DNA from: an uncultured Christensenella sp.
GTDB lineage: Bacteria; Bacillota; Clostridia; Christensenellales; Borkfalkiaceae
Direction: 5' to 3'
NCBI GenBank assembly: GCA_910577055.1
Contig: CAJTKX010000004.1
Location: forward strand, 124,001 to 188,000
Length of the DNA stretch: 64,000 nucleotides
Part shown: positions 1 through 10,982 of the stretch, piece after piece
Layout: each line of letters opens with the position of its first letter
Position numbering within the stretch: position 1 is the first letter of the stretch
Notes under the pieces: generated by a model
Database searches by the model: none
What the model saw: the letters and a program-made list of their open reading frames with translations, nothing else
What the model was told of the DNA's origin: nothing
Made by a program: the position numbers and the translations under genes

Positions 1-1
1 C

Positions 2-3000
2 GAATTAACGCTTACGGGGCGAATCGTTGGCGCAGACCGCGTACCAATGTGCGGTGTGCCTTTTCACAAAACTGACGATTACATAGAGAAGCTGTTAGAG
101 CAGTATTCCGTTGTTGTGCTTGAAAAGGATAAAGAGCCGATTTATATTCAGTCTTACGCCGAAACGCTTGAACAAAACGCAGAAACGGAAAAGCCTACGC
201 CCGAAATTATCGAAGCAGATGATGACGAGGATAGTCCGTTCGACAGCGACGAACAGTTTGAGCCGGACGAGGACGAAGAAGATTACGACGACGGTTTGAA
301 GAATTGGGGTACAAACACGGACTATGACGAATATATCGACGACGAACAAGAGGAGGGAAGCGAACAAGAAAAAGAAAAGCGTCCACAGGTAAAGCCAAAA
401 CAAAGCAAACTCATACAGAGTCGAAAGCGCAAAGAAAAACCGCAACTGTCATTGTTTGATATGCTCGACGGGAAAACGCAGGAAGCCACGCCCGAAGAAC
501 AAGTTAAAGAGTGGGGGATAAAATACGGCGGAGGTACGGTAGATAATAAATATCGCCTTTTTGAAGCGTATAAATCAAACCCGACCGAGAGCGAATTTAT
601 CGAATTGGTTAAGAAAGAGTACGGCGGTCATTACGGCGCATATATGGGGGATAAGGAATTGCAATGTTCGAGCAAAGGTGTAACCTTTGCGTTCAGATAC
701 AAAGACCATCCCGAAAACGACGTTATTGTACGCCTTGATTGGAAACAGCTTGCCTATGGTATAGCCGAACTAATCGACGATAACAACTACTTTACCGACG
801 AGCAAGCCGAAGAATACATCTACTATTATGCCGAGCGACACGGTAGCGACGAAGAACGAATCAAAGCAATAGCAGACAGCGCGATACGCCGCTTTACAAA
901 GCGCAATCGTGCTAACGGCGAGCAAGATATGTTTTTCAGTTGGTTGCACGCCGACCATAAATTCTTGACCGACCACGAAAGCGAGCTTGAAAATGAACTG
1001 AACACACGCGCTGAGCTTGAAAACGCAAGGATAGAGGGCGACCAAATATATCTAACCTTTGCAAGCGAAAAAGAGCTTACGCCCGAACAGATAAAGATAA
1101 AGGCAATAGCGGACGCGATAATCAAAGAAGGAACGGGAAAATCCTATGAGGGGAATTGGATCTCGGACTATTCGACTTTCGGTGCAGACGAACAGTTTGT
1201 ACAAGAACATAAAAACGAAATTGCCGACGAGCTTGAAAGTCGTGAAGAAGTATCTGATGTAATGATTACCCCCGACGGGCTTGATGTCAATTACTATATG
1301 GACTTCGTTGTAAACGCGCTTGACGATGACTACGAAAAAGACAAGCCGAAGTTCAACCGATTCAAAGACCTATCGGCAGAAGAAAAAGCGTACTTTGAGC
1401 GATATTCGGCGCGAAATATGCGAGAGCCGACAAATTCGTTATGGGACGAAGTGCAGAGTTGCACGACGATAGCAAACGGTATCTACTCGGTATCGACAGC
1501 AGGACACGGCGGCATTATGATTTCCGCTGACCTTGCGAATCGTATTCTTTCGCCCGAAGCATTGAAAATAGGTGCGGAATACGGCGGTTATCTTTGCTAT
1601 GAGGAGGACAGCGACAGACAAGTAGCACTTCGTGAGTTGTTCGATAAAGGCATCTTAAAGCCTACAAATGAATACTTTACCCGTTGTTATGTGCGTAACG
1701 ATAAAGCGGATGGCAAAGGCGAATTTGTACCGTTCAGTACGCTGACAGAAGAAGAAAAACGGGAGTTTTTCAAAGGTTGGAGTAAAGACCTAAACGAGTC
1801 GTTGGCTTATTGGCACAAAGAATATTGGCAAGCGCACGAGCAAACCAAACAGTCGGTAAAACCCGTAGGCGAGAATACGGACTTGAACGCAGTCGGCTTC
1901 GACCAAAGCGAACTCGGCGGCGCAAAGGCAAGATTTAAGAGCAATATCGAAGCCATAAGACTACTCAAACGCCTTGATTTCGAGAAGCGTGAGCCTACAC
2001 GCGACGAGCAAAAAACACTTGCTAAATACGTCGGTTGGGGCGGCTTGGCAAAAGCGTTTGACGAATACGACGAAAAGTGGCGAAGCGAATATTGCGAACT
2101 TATATCGACGCTCGATTCCGAAGATTACGAGAAAGCAAAGGGTAGCGTTCTGAACGCGCACTACACAAGCAAGACCGTTATTGACGGTATGTATAAAGCG
2201 TTGGCACGATTCGGCGTTAAAGGCAATAACCGCATATTAGAGCCTGCAATGGGAACGGGAAACTTTTTCGGCTTTATGCCCAAAGAGATACAAGAGAACG
2301 CGCGGCTGTACGGAGTTGAGCTTGACAACATAACGGGCAAGCTCGCACAAAAACTGTACCCAAAAGCGAACATCCAAATCAAAGGCTTTGAACAAACGAC
2401 CTTCCCAAACAACCACTTTGATGTAGTTGTCGGCAACGTACCGTTCGGTGCGTACACCGTTTACGACAGCGATTATGCGCGTCAGAACTTTTATGTTCAC
2501 GACTATTTCTTGGCAAAGAGCATTGATAAGTTAAAGCCGAACGGCGTTGTGGCGGTCATCACAAGTAGCGGTACTATGGACAAAATCAACCCGACCGTAA
2601 GAAAGTATCTCGCCGAACGTGCAGATCTGATCGGGGCGATAAGACTTCCGAATAATGCATTTACGCAAACGGCAGGAACACAAGTCGTTGCGGACATACT
2701 GTTTTTCAAAAAGCGCGAAAAGCAAGCGTATGTAGACACGGAGAACACCGAGTGGCTTGCGACGGGTAAGACAGAACAAGGGTATGATGTAAACAACTAC
2801 TTCATCAGACACCCCGAAATGGTGCTTGGCGAGTTTGCAATGGAACACGGTATGTACGGCGCGTTGGACTTAACTGTTAAACCCGACGGGCGCAACCTTG
2901 CGGGCGCGCTCGAAGAAGCTGTAAGTCGTTTACCCGAAAACTTTTATGTAACGCCCGAATATTCGGAGAGTGCGGAAGAAGAAAGCACGGCGGTGGACTA

Positions 3001-6000
3001 CAACGTAAAACCGTTATGCTACAAAGCGCAAAACGGAAAACTGTATATGCGTGTGGGCGAAAGTATGGTAGAGCAAGAAATACCGACACGCCCTGCGGAT
3101 GCTTACGACCGCATTTGCGCAATGATAGAATTACGCAACGAACTACGCTACGTTTTGGACATACAAACAGACGGGTGTACGGACGAAAAGCTCAAAGCCG
3201 AACAGAGAACGCTCAACGCGAACTACGACCGATTTGTGCGCCGTTACGGAATTATAAACGGTCAGACGAACACAAGACTGTTTAAGGACGACGGGGACAG
3301 TGCATTGCTATTCGCTTGCGAGAACTTGTCGGACGATAAGAAAACCGCGACAAAAGCGGACATATTCAGTAAGCGCACGATAAGACCGTATATATCGGTA
3401 ACAAGCACGGACGACTGTTTTGAAGCATTGCAAATTTGCAAAAACGAGCGCGGCAACGTGGACATATCGTATATCGAAGAAATCACGAAAAAGGACTACG
3501 ATACCGTACTTGCCGAACTCGGCGACGCGGTATTCCGCAATCCGTATGAAGTCAATCCCGATGACAAATATACGGGTTTTGAAACCGCCGAAGAATACTT
3601 GTCGGGCAAGGTCGTAGATAAACTTGCAACGGCAGAGAAGTACGCGGAAGTCTATCCCGACGGCGGTTACGAAAAGAACGTGCAAGCGTTGAAAGGGGTA
3701 CAGCCCGAACAAATAAGAGCTTCCGACATAGCGGTACGGCTCGGCGCGAGTTGGGTTGACGAAAAGTATTACAAGCAATTCATATACGAGTTGTTAGACT
3801 TGCCGCCACGCTATACGGACGGGGTGCGCTTGTTTTATAATCCGCACGATTCAAGTTGGCGTGTAGATGTATCAATGTATATGCACGGTCAATCTTATAT
3901 GAACGTAAACAAGGTTTACGGTACGGATCGCGTAAACGCCTACAAGCTCATAGAGGACTGTCTGAATTTGAGAGCGACGAGCGTATTCGATCCCATAAAG
4001 GACGGAAGCACTACGCGCTATGAGCTGAACAAAGCCGAAACGATAGCCGCAAGAGAAAAGCAAAACGCCATAAGGGAAGCGTTCAAGAATTGGATTTACG
4101 CCGATCCCGAAAGGCGCGAGGACTTGGAGAGAACGTATAATGCGAAATTCAACCGCATAAAACTACCGTCCTATGACGGAAGCTATTTGCGCTTTCCCGA
4201 AATGAATCCGGCAATAGAGTTAAAGCCGCACCAAAAGAACGCGGTACACCGTATCATCACGGGCGGTAACACTTTACTGCACCACGTTGTCGGTAGCGGC
4301 AAGACCTTTACGATATGTGCGGCGATTATGAAACTTCGTCAATACGGACTCGCAAAGAAGCCTATGGTAGCCGTACCGAATCACTTGGTACAGCAATGGG
4401 CAAACGAGTTCAGAACGCTTTACCCGAACGCGAAACTCCTTATAGCAAGCAAGGACGACTTGGACAAAGACAACCGACAAAAGTTTGTGAGTAAGGTGGC
4501 AATGGGCGATTGGGATGCTGTCATTATTGCACAGTCGAGCTTTGCGAAGATACCCATATCGAGAGATAGGCAAATAGCGAAGATAAACGAAGAAATCGCG
4601 CGTATCGAACAAACGGTGGAAGCCGTGCGTGAAGCGCAGGGCGGTCGTTCGGGCGCGGTAAAGAACTTGGAGAAAATCAAGCGCAACAAGGAAGCGCAAC
4701 TCAAAAAGCTGACCGACGACAGCAAGAAAGACAACGTGCTTATCTTTGAGAACTTGGGCGTGGACTACTTATTTATCGACGAAGCGCACTACTACAAAAA
4801 CAAATTCCTATATACGAAAATGAACAACGTATCGGGAATATCTACGGCGGCAAGCCAACGCGCCAGCGACTTGGAATTGAAGTGTGAGTACATCAACGAA
4901 TTACAAGGCGGCGACAAAGGTGTGGTATTTGCTACGGGTACGCCCATATCGAACAGTATGACGGAAATGTACACAATGCAGTCGTACTTACAACAGCGGA
5001 CTTTGCAGGAACTCGGTATAACGTACTTCGACGGTTGGGCGGCAGACTTCGGCGAAACGGTAACAAGCCTTGAAATGACACCTTCGGGGCAAGGTTACAA
5101 GCCGCGAACGAGGTTTAGTAAGTTTACGAACTTGCCCGAACTTCTCACTATGTACCGCAGTTTTGCCGATGTGCAGACAAGCGATATGGTTAAGCTCGAC
5201 GTACCCGATGCGGAACGTAAAGTGGTAAATCTTAAACCGAGCGACGCGGTGTTGGAACTTGCGGACGAGATAGCCGAACGCGCCGAGCGCATAAGCCGAG
5301 ATAAGATACCGCCCGAAATCGACAATATGTTGAAGATAACGAGCGACGGTAAAAAACTTGCGCTCGATCCGCGCTGCTATGATAGAAGCGCGGCAGACGA
5401 GGAGGGTAGTAAGCTCAATGTATGCGCCGACAATATCGCAGAGATATGGAACGACACACACGATACGAAAGCCACGCAAATTGTCTTTTGCGACTTGTCA
5501 ACCCCAAAGAAAGCGTTTGAGGACTATGTGTACGGCGAGGACTTCGACGTGTACAACGATTTGAAGTACAAGCTCGTACAGCGCGACATACCGCCCGACC
5601 AGATTGCTTTTATACACGACGCGAACAGCGACTTACAAAAGCAAACGCTATTCGACAAGGTAAACGCAGGAACGGTCAGAGTGCTTATAGGCTCGACAGA
5701 GAAATGCGGCGCAGGTACGAACGTACAAGAGCGGTTAATCGCGTTGCATCATCTCGATACGCCGTACCGACCGAGCGATATGCAACAGCGCGAGGGGCGC
5801 ATTATTCGGCAAGGCAATACGAACAAGCAAATCAAGATTTTTACCTATGTCAAAGAGCGCACGTTCGACAGTTACTCTTATCAGATATTGGAGAACAAGC
5901 AACGCTTTATATCGCAGATAGATAGGGGCGACTTGACGGTGCGCGAAGCGGACGATATTGACGAAACGACATTGACGTATGCCGAAATAAAGGCGATAAC

Positions 6001-9000
6001 CGCCGCAAATCCGAAAATAAAGCAAAAGATGGAAGTAGATACCGAAGTGGCACGTTTGCGCGTGTTAGAGGGGCAATACAAGAAGAATTTGTACGCTTTA
6101 CAAGACAAGGTACGCAAGAGCTTACCCGAAGATATACAGCGGCAAACGCTGTACTTGGAACGCTTGCGCGAAGATATTGCAACGGTCAAAGCAAAGCACA
6201 GCGTAGATCCCGAACGGTTTTCAATAAGCGTTATGGGTAAAGTCTATACTGATAAGAAAGAGGGCGGCTTGGCGTTGATGAACGCGCTACACGCGAACAA
6301 GACCGATACAGTCGTTGCTGAATATGCAGGCTTGAAAATAAGTCTTAACCCTATGGTATTTTTGGCGGGCGAACGCTCGGTATCGCTTACGGGAATCGGT
6401 AAATACAGTATGGACATAGGCGAGAGCGCAAGCGGTTTACTTACGAGATTGGATAACTTCTTTAAGGAATTTCCGTCGAGAGAAGAACGCGCCGAAAATA
6501 GGCTCAACCAACTCAAACACGACCTGACAGTTGCGGAAGAAGAAATCAAGAAGCCGTTTGAACACGCTGACCGCCTTACTGCCTTGCTCAAAGAACAAGC
6601 GGAACTCAATGCCGAACTCGATATAGGCAAACGTGAGGAAATCATAATGGACGACAGTAAGGAAGAAAACATTGTAGTAAACGTGGACGAAGAGGCGGCT
6701 ATGAAAATTCCGGAACGAAAGGTCGTTCAGACAACGTATAAGAAAAAGTCGCGCAGAACGCTCGGAGAGAGCAACGCGAGCTTGTACCGTAAAAAGCAAA
6801 GCGAAAACGCCGAATCGTATGTATTTATCGGTAACGGCGACAATTACGAGATATACGGCGAACGCGCAGAAGAACTTGCCGAGAGGTACGGCTTGCCGCT
6901 CATCACGGACACTCTGTCGGGCAACGAACAAAAGGTGTTGTCGGTAGATATTGACACGCTTGATAAGGTCGTGAGCGGTATTGACGACGACGGACATAAG
7001 ACGGTCATTTTAGAGCCGTTGGACGAAATTAAGGAGGACACATTTATAGACAACGAAGATAAGATTGCCGCAATGGAAGTGGCGGTATTACCCGACTATA
7101 CTATCGGGCAGGACGATATGCACGACGCAGGTTACACTTGGGACGGTATGTTGCCGCTTCGCAAGCGTATGGCAAAAATGCTTGTCGGTCTTGGACTTCC
7201 CGTTGTCGCGCTCAAAGGCGACGACACCGAAAGAAAGGTTACGTCCACAGACGAAGTAGAACGTGGCGGAAACCTTTTCGGAATAGAAAAACCCGATTGG
7301 AACGAGTTTATCGCGTCGGATAAAGGCAGAGCGTACTTGACCGCAAGACTGATGTTTTGTCAGTCGGCGAAAAAAGAAGTGAACGAAGAAATGGACTACT
7401 TCCCTGCAATGTACACGGACGGACTTTCGGACAATATGTTTGCAGAGCGGGTCGCACTTGAAAAATGCTTGAAAGATATGCCGCGCCCCGACACCGAGCA
7501 AATAAAACCGTATGTTAAAAACTTGCTTAATGATTTTACGATAAGATTCGGCAACTTTCCGCTCGGCGAGTACGGTTGGGAAATCGGCAATGTGCGCGAC
7601 GACCTTGCCAAGTTTATACCGGACGAAGAAATAAGCAAGTACGCACAAGAGCTTGCGTATGAGGAAAGATTGCACGAGGAAATCGACGAGCGGCTTGAAG
7701 AAATCGTTTGGCTGAACGGCAGAACGGAGGGCTTCGATAAAGAGCTTATACCCGATATTATCAACGACTTGAAACCCGACTTTGAAAACAGCTTTTTCAA
7801 TAAGAGCGGCGAGGGCGATTATGACGAGTGGTATGACGAATTTGCGGAAGAAAAACTTGCGCCGTACTTGGAAACGAAAGCGGTAGATAACACTATCGAC
7901 TTGACGAAGCCGTACTACTACGGCAAGGACACGAGCAATGCGGCGTTCTATTACTTGCCGAGTTTGAGTTACGATACGCTACCCGAAATCAAAGAACAAG
8001 CGGACAGTTACATTATCGCCGCGCCCGTAAGTTATTTGTCGGACGAAATCACGGACAAGTACAACATCTTCTTTTTGAAAACCGATAGGGACATTACTAT
8101 GGACGAACTCAAAAACAAAGATACGGCGATAGGCAGTATGCAGACCGCCGTACATAACGTGGTCGAAGCTCGGCACAAAGAATACATCAACGCTCTGAAC
8201 TTGCATACGGATTGCAAGAACGCCATAGACAAGGCAATATCGGAAAACTATGACGGTATGCACTTGAAAGACGGTTTTGAAAACGCGCTTATCGACAAGT
8301 ACGGTATGGGAGAAATCAACTATGTGCTTGCGAACACGGTACAGTATTTTTATGACGACGGACGGATTAGCCGCGACAATAAGGCTTGGGCTAACAAGAT
8401 AGAAATAACTGAGAACGAGGGACACCGTTATCAGTTTACATCAAATACCCACCGTGCGATTTTGGACGGGTTTATCGACCGTGTGCGTAAGAAGCAAAGA
8501 GAGCTTTTATACGGCAACAAGCGCGAAGAATACTATTCCGTTATGCAAGACACCGTAAACGGAAAAACCGAATATACGCCCGTTTATGTGGACGCGAATA
8601 CGGGAGAAATTGGAACGCTGTTCAAGCGTTCGTTCGACACCGAAAAGGAAATAGACGAGCTTATCGCAAAAGTCAACACAGCAACCGACGTGCCGAGAGA
8701 TTATACGCTTGTGTACATCACGCCCGAAGAACTCAAAAAAAGAAGCGAGGACATTAAAAAGGCGAACACCGCACAGTCTTTGCAAGGCGAGTTTTTGAGC
8801 GAAACAAAGGACGGTTACAAGGTCGTAAACATCACGAAAGACGTGGACGAACGGAATATCGCCATCATATACCGTCAGACCGTGAAAGACTTTATCGTTG
8901 CGCCGCGCTACGACACTTCGGACGGAACGTGGGCGCAGAGCTATTATTTTAAGTCGCTTGAAGCGGCGGAACGCGACAGAGCGGAAACCTATGGCGACAA

Positions 9001-10972
9001 CCCGAAAATTTACGAAAACAAGGAGTGGAATAAGAAAATGCCCGAAAACGAAAAACCCAAATGGCTCGATATTACCGTATCGAAAGACGCGCGTATTAAA
9101 GTCAATAACAAGACGAGTTTTATGCGTATGCCGACGAACGGAAAATACAGCGGCTATACTTACAACTTTTACAACGACAAAATCAAAGACAGTACGCAAA
9201 TTGCGGACTTGCAAAGCGATTCGCGCGAACTTGCGCTTACGCTTCGTATCAGAGAGAACGACACGGTATTGCTCAAAAACCGCGAGGACGACGAAATCGA
9301 ACTGACCGCGACCAAGTTCAAAGAAGCGGTACACGGAACGCTCGGCAAAGACTACCTTCGCAAAGCGGACGAGAACGACAAGCAGTGGACGACCATCAGC
9401 GTACCGCGCGAAGCGATTCTCGGCGAGTACGAAAACCGCACTTTGTTCGCTATGCCGAAATTCGCGGAGATTGCAGGGTACGCCTTTTACGTTCCCAATG
9501 TGTTCGTGAAAGAGGACGACGAGAGCGAGGGAGAGCGCGTAAAGATTAGCGTACCCGACGACTTCAAATTCACGGCGCAGGACAAGAGCGGCGAAAACAA
9601 AGTCGAGCTTACGGCTTACCAAGTATTCAAGCGTATGAACGGTACGGAAGCAAACGACTATAAGAAAGAGAAAAACGCCGAACAAGCGGCGGCAAGCGCA
9701 CCGCCCGATAACGACGGTTGGCGTTACGTTTCGGTTGACGAAAAGGCGAAGATCGCCGAGTACGGCGAACGCACTATGTTCCGTATGCCGCAGGGCGAGT
9801 ACAGCGGTTATTGCTACTACATACCAAACAAGTTGCTTCGCCCGAACGAAGAAAAAGGCACGATTCGCGTGAGCTTGCCCGAAAACTTTGTTGTAACGGT
9901 ACACAACAAGCAAGCGGAAAACGAGGACGAAAAGAAAATCGAAATGAACAAGGAAGATTATATCGCGCAAGTCAAAGGCAAGACCGCCGACGACTACACG
10001 GTGTACAGCAAGCCGAGCGAAGCCAAGTCGGAGAAGTTTATGGCGGTAGAAAAGAAGCTCATCGAGAACGTACCCGACGAAATGAAAGCCAAACCGAATT
10101 GGGTAATCGTCCGCACGAAGTTCAACGAGGACAAAGGTAGGCTTGACAAATTCCTTATCGACATCCATACGGGCAAAATGGCAAAGAGCGACGATCCGAC
10201 AACGTGGGCGACCTTTGACGAAGCAAGGGAATACGCAAAGCATAACGGCGGCGTCGCGCTTGCTTACGCGCTTGACGGCAAAGACGGTATCGCGTGTATC
10301 GACCTTGACGATTGCTACGAGGAGAACGGCGACTTAAAGCCGTTCGCGGCAGACCTTTACAAGAAGTGCGACGGTATGTACTGCGAGAAATCCGTGAGCG
10401 GTAAAGGCTTGCACTTCTTCGGCAAGACGCAGGGTATGGACGTGCGTACTTTCTCCGAAGATGGCGAAATGGAATTTTATCGCGGCGCACACTTTATCGC
10501 AATGACGGGCGACGAAATGGGCGGCACGGAATTAAAGAGTTTTGACGAGCCGCAGATAAAGAGCGTAATCGAAAGCAAGTGTAAAAAGAGAACGCCGCTC
10601 GACGGAAAGGGCGTAGGCGTAGAGGGCTTGTCGCGTATGAGCGACCGTGAAGTGGTCGAACGCGCAGAGAAAGGTGCGGACGGAAAGACTTTCAAAGCCT
10701 TGTACGACGGACAGGACATTAAGAACGACCATAGCCGTTCGGATATGAGCCTTATGAACAAGCTCGCTTTTTGGTGCAACGGCGATAAAGAACAAATGCT
10801 GCGTATCTTCGCAACGAGCGGTCTTTACCGTCCCGACAAGTCGGACAACTACTATGAGTGTACCGTCATCAAGGCGATACGCGACACGGTAACGCGCTAT
10901 CAACCCAAGACGAATACGCCGAACACGAATAAACCCGTGAGCGGTAACAATTCGGGCAAGGGCGGTAAATAA
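2..10972 (+). CDS. Giant ICE protein: MutS-I-like, N6-methylase, SNF2 helicase, DUF3849-like, PrimPol fusion (5' partial)
   Basis: The frame is open from base 2, so the start lies upstream of the window; residue numbers count from the ATG at 47. The visible N-terminus (MCGVPFHKTDDYIEKLLEQ) is the end of a MutS domain I. Then come an acidic linker (about 55-110), a QLSLFD box, and an N6-methylase domain (about 630-905) with motif I EPAMGTGNFFG and motif IV GNVPF instead of NPPF. The SNF2 helicase follows, with Walker A HHVVGSGKT (about 1411), FIDEAH (about 1576) and motif VI QREGRIIRQGN (about 1914). A second degenerate MutS-I-like stretch lies at about 2255-2325, a DUF3849-like region at about 2690-2815, three tandem repeats at 3003-3322, and a primase-polymerase domain at about 3345-3510 (IDLDDC and SVSGKGLHFFG). 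The C-terminus is a helix-bundle module. Related ICE giants are thought to protect or process DNA during transfer; the exact role is unknown. Confidence 0.9.
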   Translation, partial: ELTLTGRIVGADRVPMCGVPFHKTDDYIEKLLEQYSVVVLEKDKEPIYIQSYAETLEQNAETEKPTPEIIEADDDEDSPFDSDEQFEPDEDEEDYDDGLKNWGTNTDYDEYIDDEQEEGSEQEKEKRPQVKPKQSKLIQSRKRKEKPQLSLFDMLDGKTQEATPEEQVKEWGIKYGGGTVDNKYRLFEAYKSNPTESEFIELVKKEYGGHYGAYMGDKELQCSSKGVTFAFRYKDHPENDVIVRLDWKQLAYGIAELIDDNNYFTDEQAEEYIYYYAERHGSDEERIKAIADSAIRRFTKRNRANGEQDMFFSWLHADHKFLTDHESELENELNTRAELENARIEGDQIYLTFASEKELTPEQIKIKAIADAIIKEGTGKSYEGNWISDYSTFGADEQFVQEHKNEIADELESREEVSDVMITPDGLDVNYYMDFVVNALDDDYEKDKPKFNRFKDLSAEEKAYFERYSARNMREPTNSLWDEVQSCTTIANGIYSVSTAGHGGIMISADLANRILSPEALKIGAEYGGYLCYEEDSDRQVALRELFDKGILKPTNEYFTRCYVRNDKADGKGEFVPFSTLTEEEKREFFKGWSKDLNESLAYWHKEYWQAHEQTKQSVKPVGENTDLNAVGFDQSELGGAKARFKSNIEAIRLLKRLDFEKREPTRDEQKTLAKYVGWGGLAKAFDEYDEKWRSEYCELISTLDSEDYEKAKGSVLNAHYTSKTVIDGMYKALARFGVKGNNRILEPAMGTGNFFGFMPKEIQENARLYGVELDNITGKLAQKLYPKANIQIKGFEQTTFPNNHFDVVVGNVPFGAYTVYDSDYARQNFYVHDYFLAKSIDKLKPNGVVAVITSSGTMDKINPTVRKYLAERADLIGAIRLPNNAFTQTAGTQVVADILFFKKREKQAYVDTENTEWLATGKTEQGYDVNNYFIRHPEMVLGEFAMEHGMYGALDLTVKPDGRNLAGALEEAVSRLPENFYVTPEYSESAEEESTAVDYNVKPLCYKAQNGKLYMRVGESMVEQEIPTRPADAYDRICAMIELRNELRYVLDIQTDGCTDEKLKAEQRTLNANYDRFVRRYGIINGQTNTRLFKDDGDSALLFACENLSDDKKTATKADIFSKRTIRPYISVTSTDDCFEALQICKNERGNVDISYIEEITKKDYDTVLAELGDAVFRNPYEVNPDDKYTGFETAEEYLSGKVVDKLATAEKYAEVYPDGGYEKNVQALKGVQPEQIRASDIAVRLGASWVDEKYYKQFIYELLDLPPRYTDGVRLFYNPHDSSWRVDVSMYMHGQSYMNVNKVYGTDRVNAYKLIEDCLNLRATSVFDPIKDGSTTRYELNKAETIAAREKQNAIREAFKNWIYADPERREDLERTYNAKFNRIKLPSYDGSYLRFPEMNPAIELKPHQKNAVHRIITGGNTLLHHVVGSGKTFTICAAIMKLRQYGLAKKPMVAVPNHLVQQWANEFRTLYPNAKLLIASKDDLDKDNRQKFVSKVAMGDWDAVIIAQSSFAKIPISRDRQIAKINEEIARIEQTVEAVREAQGGRSGAVKNLEKIKRNKEAQLKKLTDDSKKDNVLIFENLGVDYLFIDEAHYYKNKFLYTKMNNVSGISTAASQRASDLELKCEYINELQGGDKGVVFATGTPISNSMTEMYTMQSYLQQRTLQELGITYFDGWAADFGETVTSLEMTPSGQGYKPRTRFSKFTNLPELLTMYRSFADVQTSDMVKLDVPDAERKVVNLKPSDAVLELADEIAERAERISRDKIPPEIDNMLKITSDGKKLALDPRCYDRSAADEEGSKLNVCADNIAEIWNDTHDTKATQIVFCDLSTPKKAFEDYVYGEDFDVYNDLKYKLVQRDIPPDQIAFIHDANSDLQKQTLFDKVNAGTVRVLIGSTEKCGAGTNVQERLIALHHLDTPYRPSDMQQREGRIIRQGNTNKQIKIFTYVKERTFDSYSYQILENKQRFISQIDRGDLTVREADDIDETTLTYAEIKAITAANPKIKQKMEVDTEVARLRVLEGQYKKNLYALQDKVRKSLPEDIQRQTLYLERLREDIATVKAKHSVDPERFSISVMGKVYTDKKEGGLALMNALHANKTDTVVAEYAGLKISLNPMVFLAGERSVSLTGIGKYSMDIGESASGLLTRLDNFFKEFPSREERAENRLNQLKHDLTVAEEEIKKPFEHADRLTALLKEQAELNAELDIGKREEIIMDDSKEENIVVNVDEEAAMKIPERKVVQTTYKKKSRRTLGESNASLYRKKQSENAESYVFIGNGDNYEIYGERAEELAERYGLPLITDTLSGNEQKVLSVDIDTLDKVVSGIDDDGHKTVILEPLDEIKEDTFIDNEDKIAAMEVAVLPDYTIGQDDMHDAGYTWDGMLPLRKRMAKMLVGLGLPVVALKGDDTERKVTSTDEVERGGNLFGIEKPDWNEFIASDKGRAYLTARLMFCQSAKKEVNEEMDYFPAMYTDGLSDNMFAERVALEKCLKDMPRPDTEQIKPYVKNLLNDFTIRFGNFPLGEYGWEIGNVRDDLAKFIPDEEISKYAQELAYEERLHEEIDERLEEIVWLNGRTEGFDKELIPDIINDLKPDFENSFFNKSGEGDYDEWYDEFAEEKLAPYLETKAVDNTIDLTKPYYYGKDTSNAAFYYLPSLSYDTLPEIKEQADSYIIAAPVSYLSDEITDKYNIFFLKTDRDITMDELKNKDTAIGSMQTAVHNVVEARHKEYINALNLHTDCKNAIDKAISENYDGMHLKDGFENALIDKYGMGEINYVLANTVQYFYDDGRISRDNKAWANKIEITENEGHRYQFTSNTHRAILDGFIDRVRKKQRELLYGNKREEYYSVMQDTVNGKTEYTPVYVDANTGEIGTLFKRSFDTEKEIDELIAKVNTATDVPRDYTLVYITPEELKKRSEDIKKANTAQSLQGEFLSETKDGYKVVNITKDVDERNIAIIYRQTVKDFIVAPRYDTSDGTWAQSYYFKSLEAAERDRAETYGDNPKIYENKEWNKKMPENEKPKWLDITVSKDARIKVNNKTSFMRMPTNGKYSGYTYNFYNDKIKDSTQIADLQSDSRELALTLRIRENDTVLLKNREDDEIELTATKFKEAVHGTLGKDYLRKADENDKQWTTISVPREAILGEYENRTLFAMPKFAEIAGYAFYVPNVFVKEDDESEGERVKISVPDDFKFTAQDKSGENKVELTAYQVFKRMNGTEANDYKKEKNAEQAAASAPPDNDGWRYVSVDEKAKIAEYGERTMFRMPQGEYSGYCYYIPNKLLRPNEEKGTIRVSLPENFVVTVHNKQAENEDEKKIEMNKEDYIAQVKGKTADDYTVYSKPSEAKSEKFMAVEKKLIENVPDEMKAKPNWVIVRTKFNEDKGRLDKFLIDIHTGKMAKSDDPTTWATFDEAREYAKHNGGVALAYALDGKDGIACIDLDDCYEENGDLKPFAADLYKKCDGMYCEKSVSGKGLHFFGKTQGMDVRTFSEDGEMEFYRGAHFIAMTGDEMGGTELKSFDEPQIKSVIESKCKKRTPLDGKGVGVEGLSRMSDREVVERAEKGADGKTFKALYDGQDIKNDHSRSDMSLMNKLAFWCNGDKEQMLRIFATSGLYRPDKSDNYYECTVIKAIRDTVTRYQPKTNTPNTNKPVSGNNSGKGGK

Positions 10973-10982
10973 AGGAGGGTAA

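Noticed and set aside
8507..10243. 578-aa open frame on the minus strand
   Set aside because: Fully antisense to the giant protein; composition (Val/Arg/Phe-rich, no motif) is that of a shadow frame and there is no ribosome site.
2..10972. Presence of a complete MutS repair protein
   Set aside because: Only domain-I-like pieces are found; no MutS clamp or ATPase domain is present.
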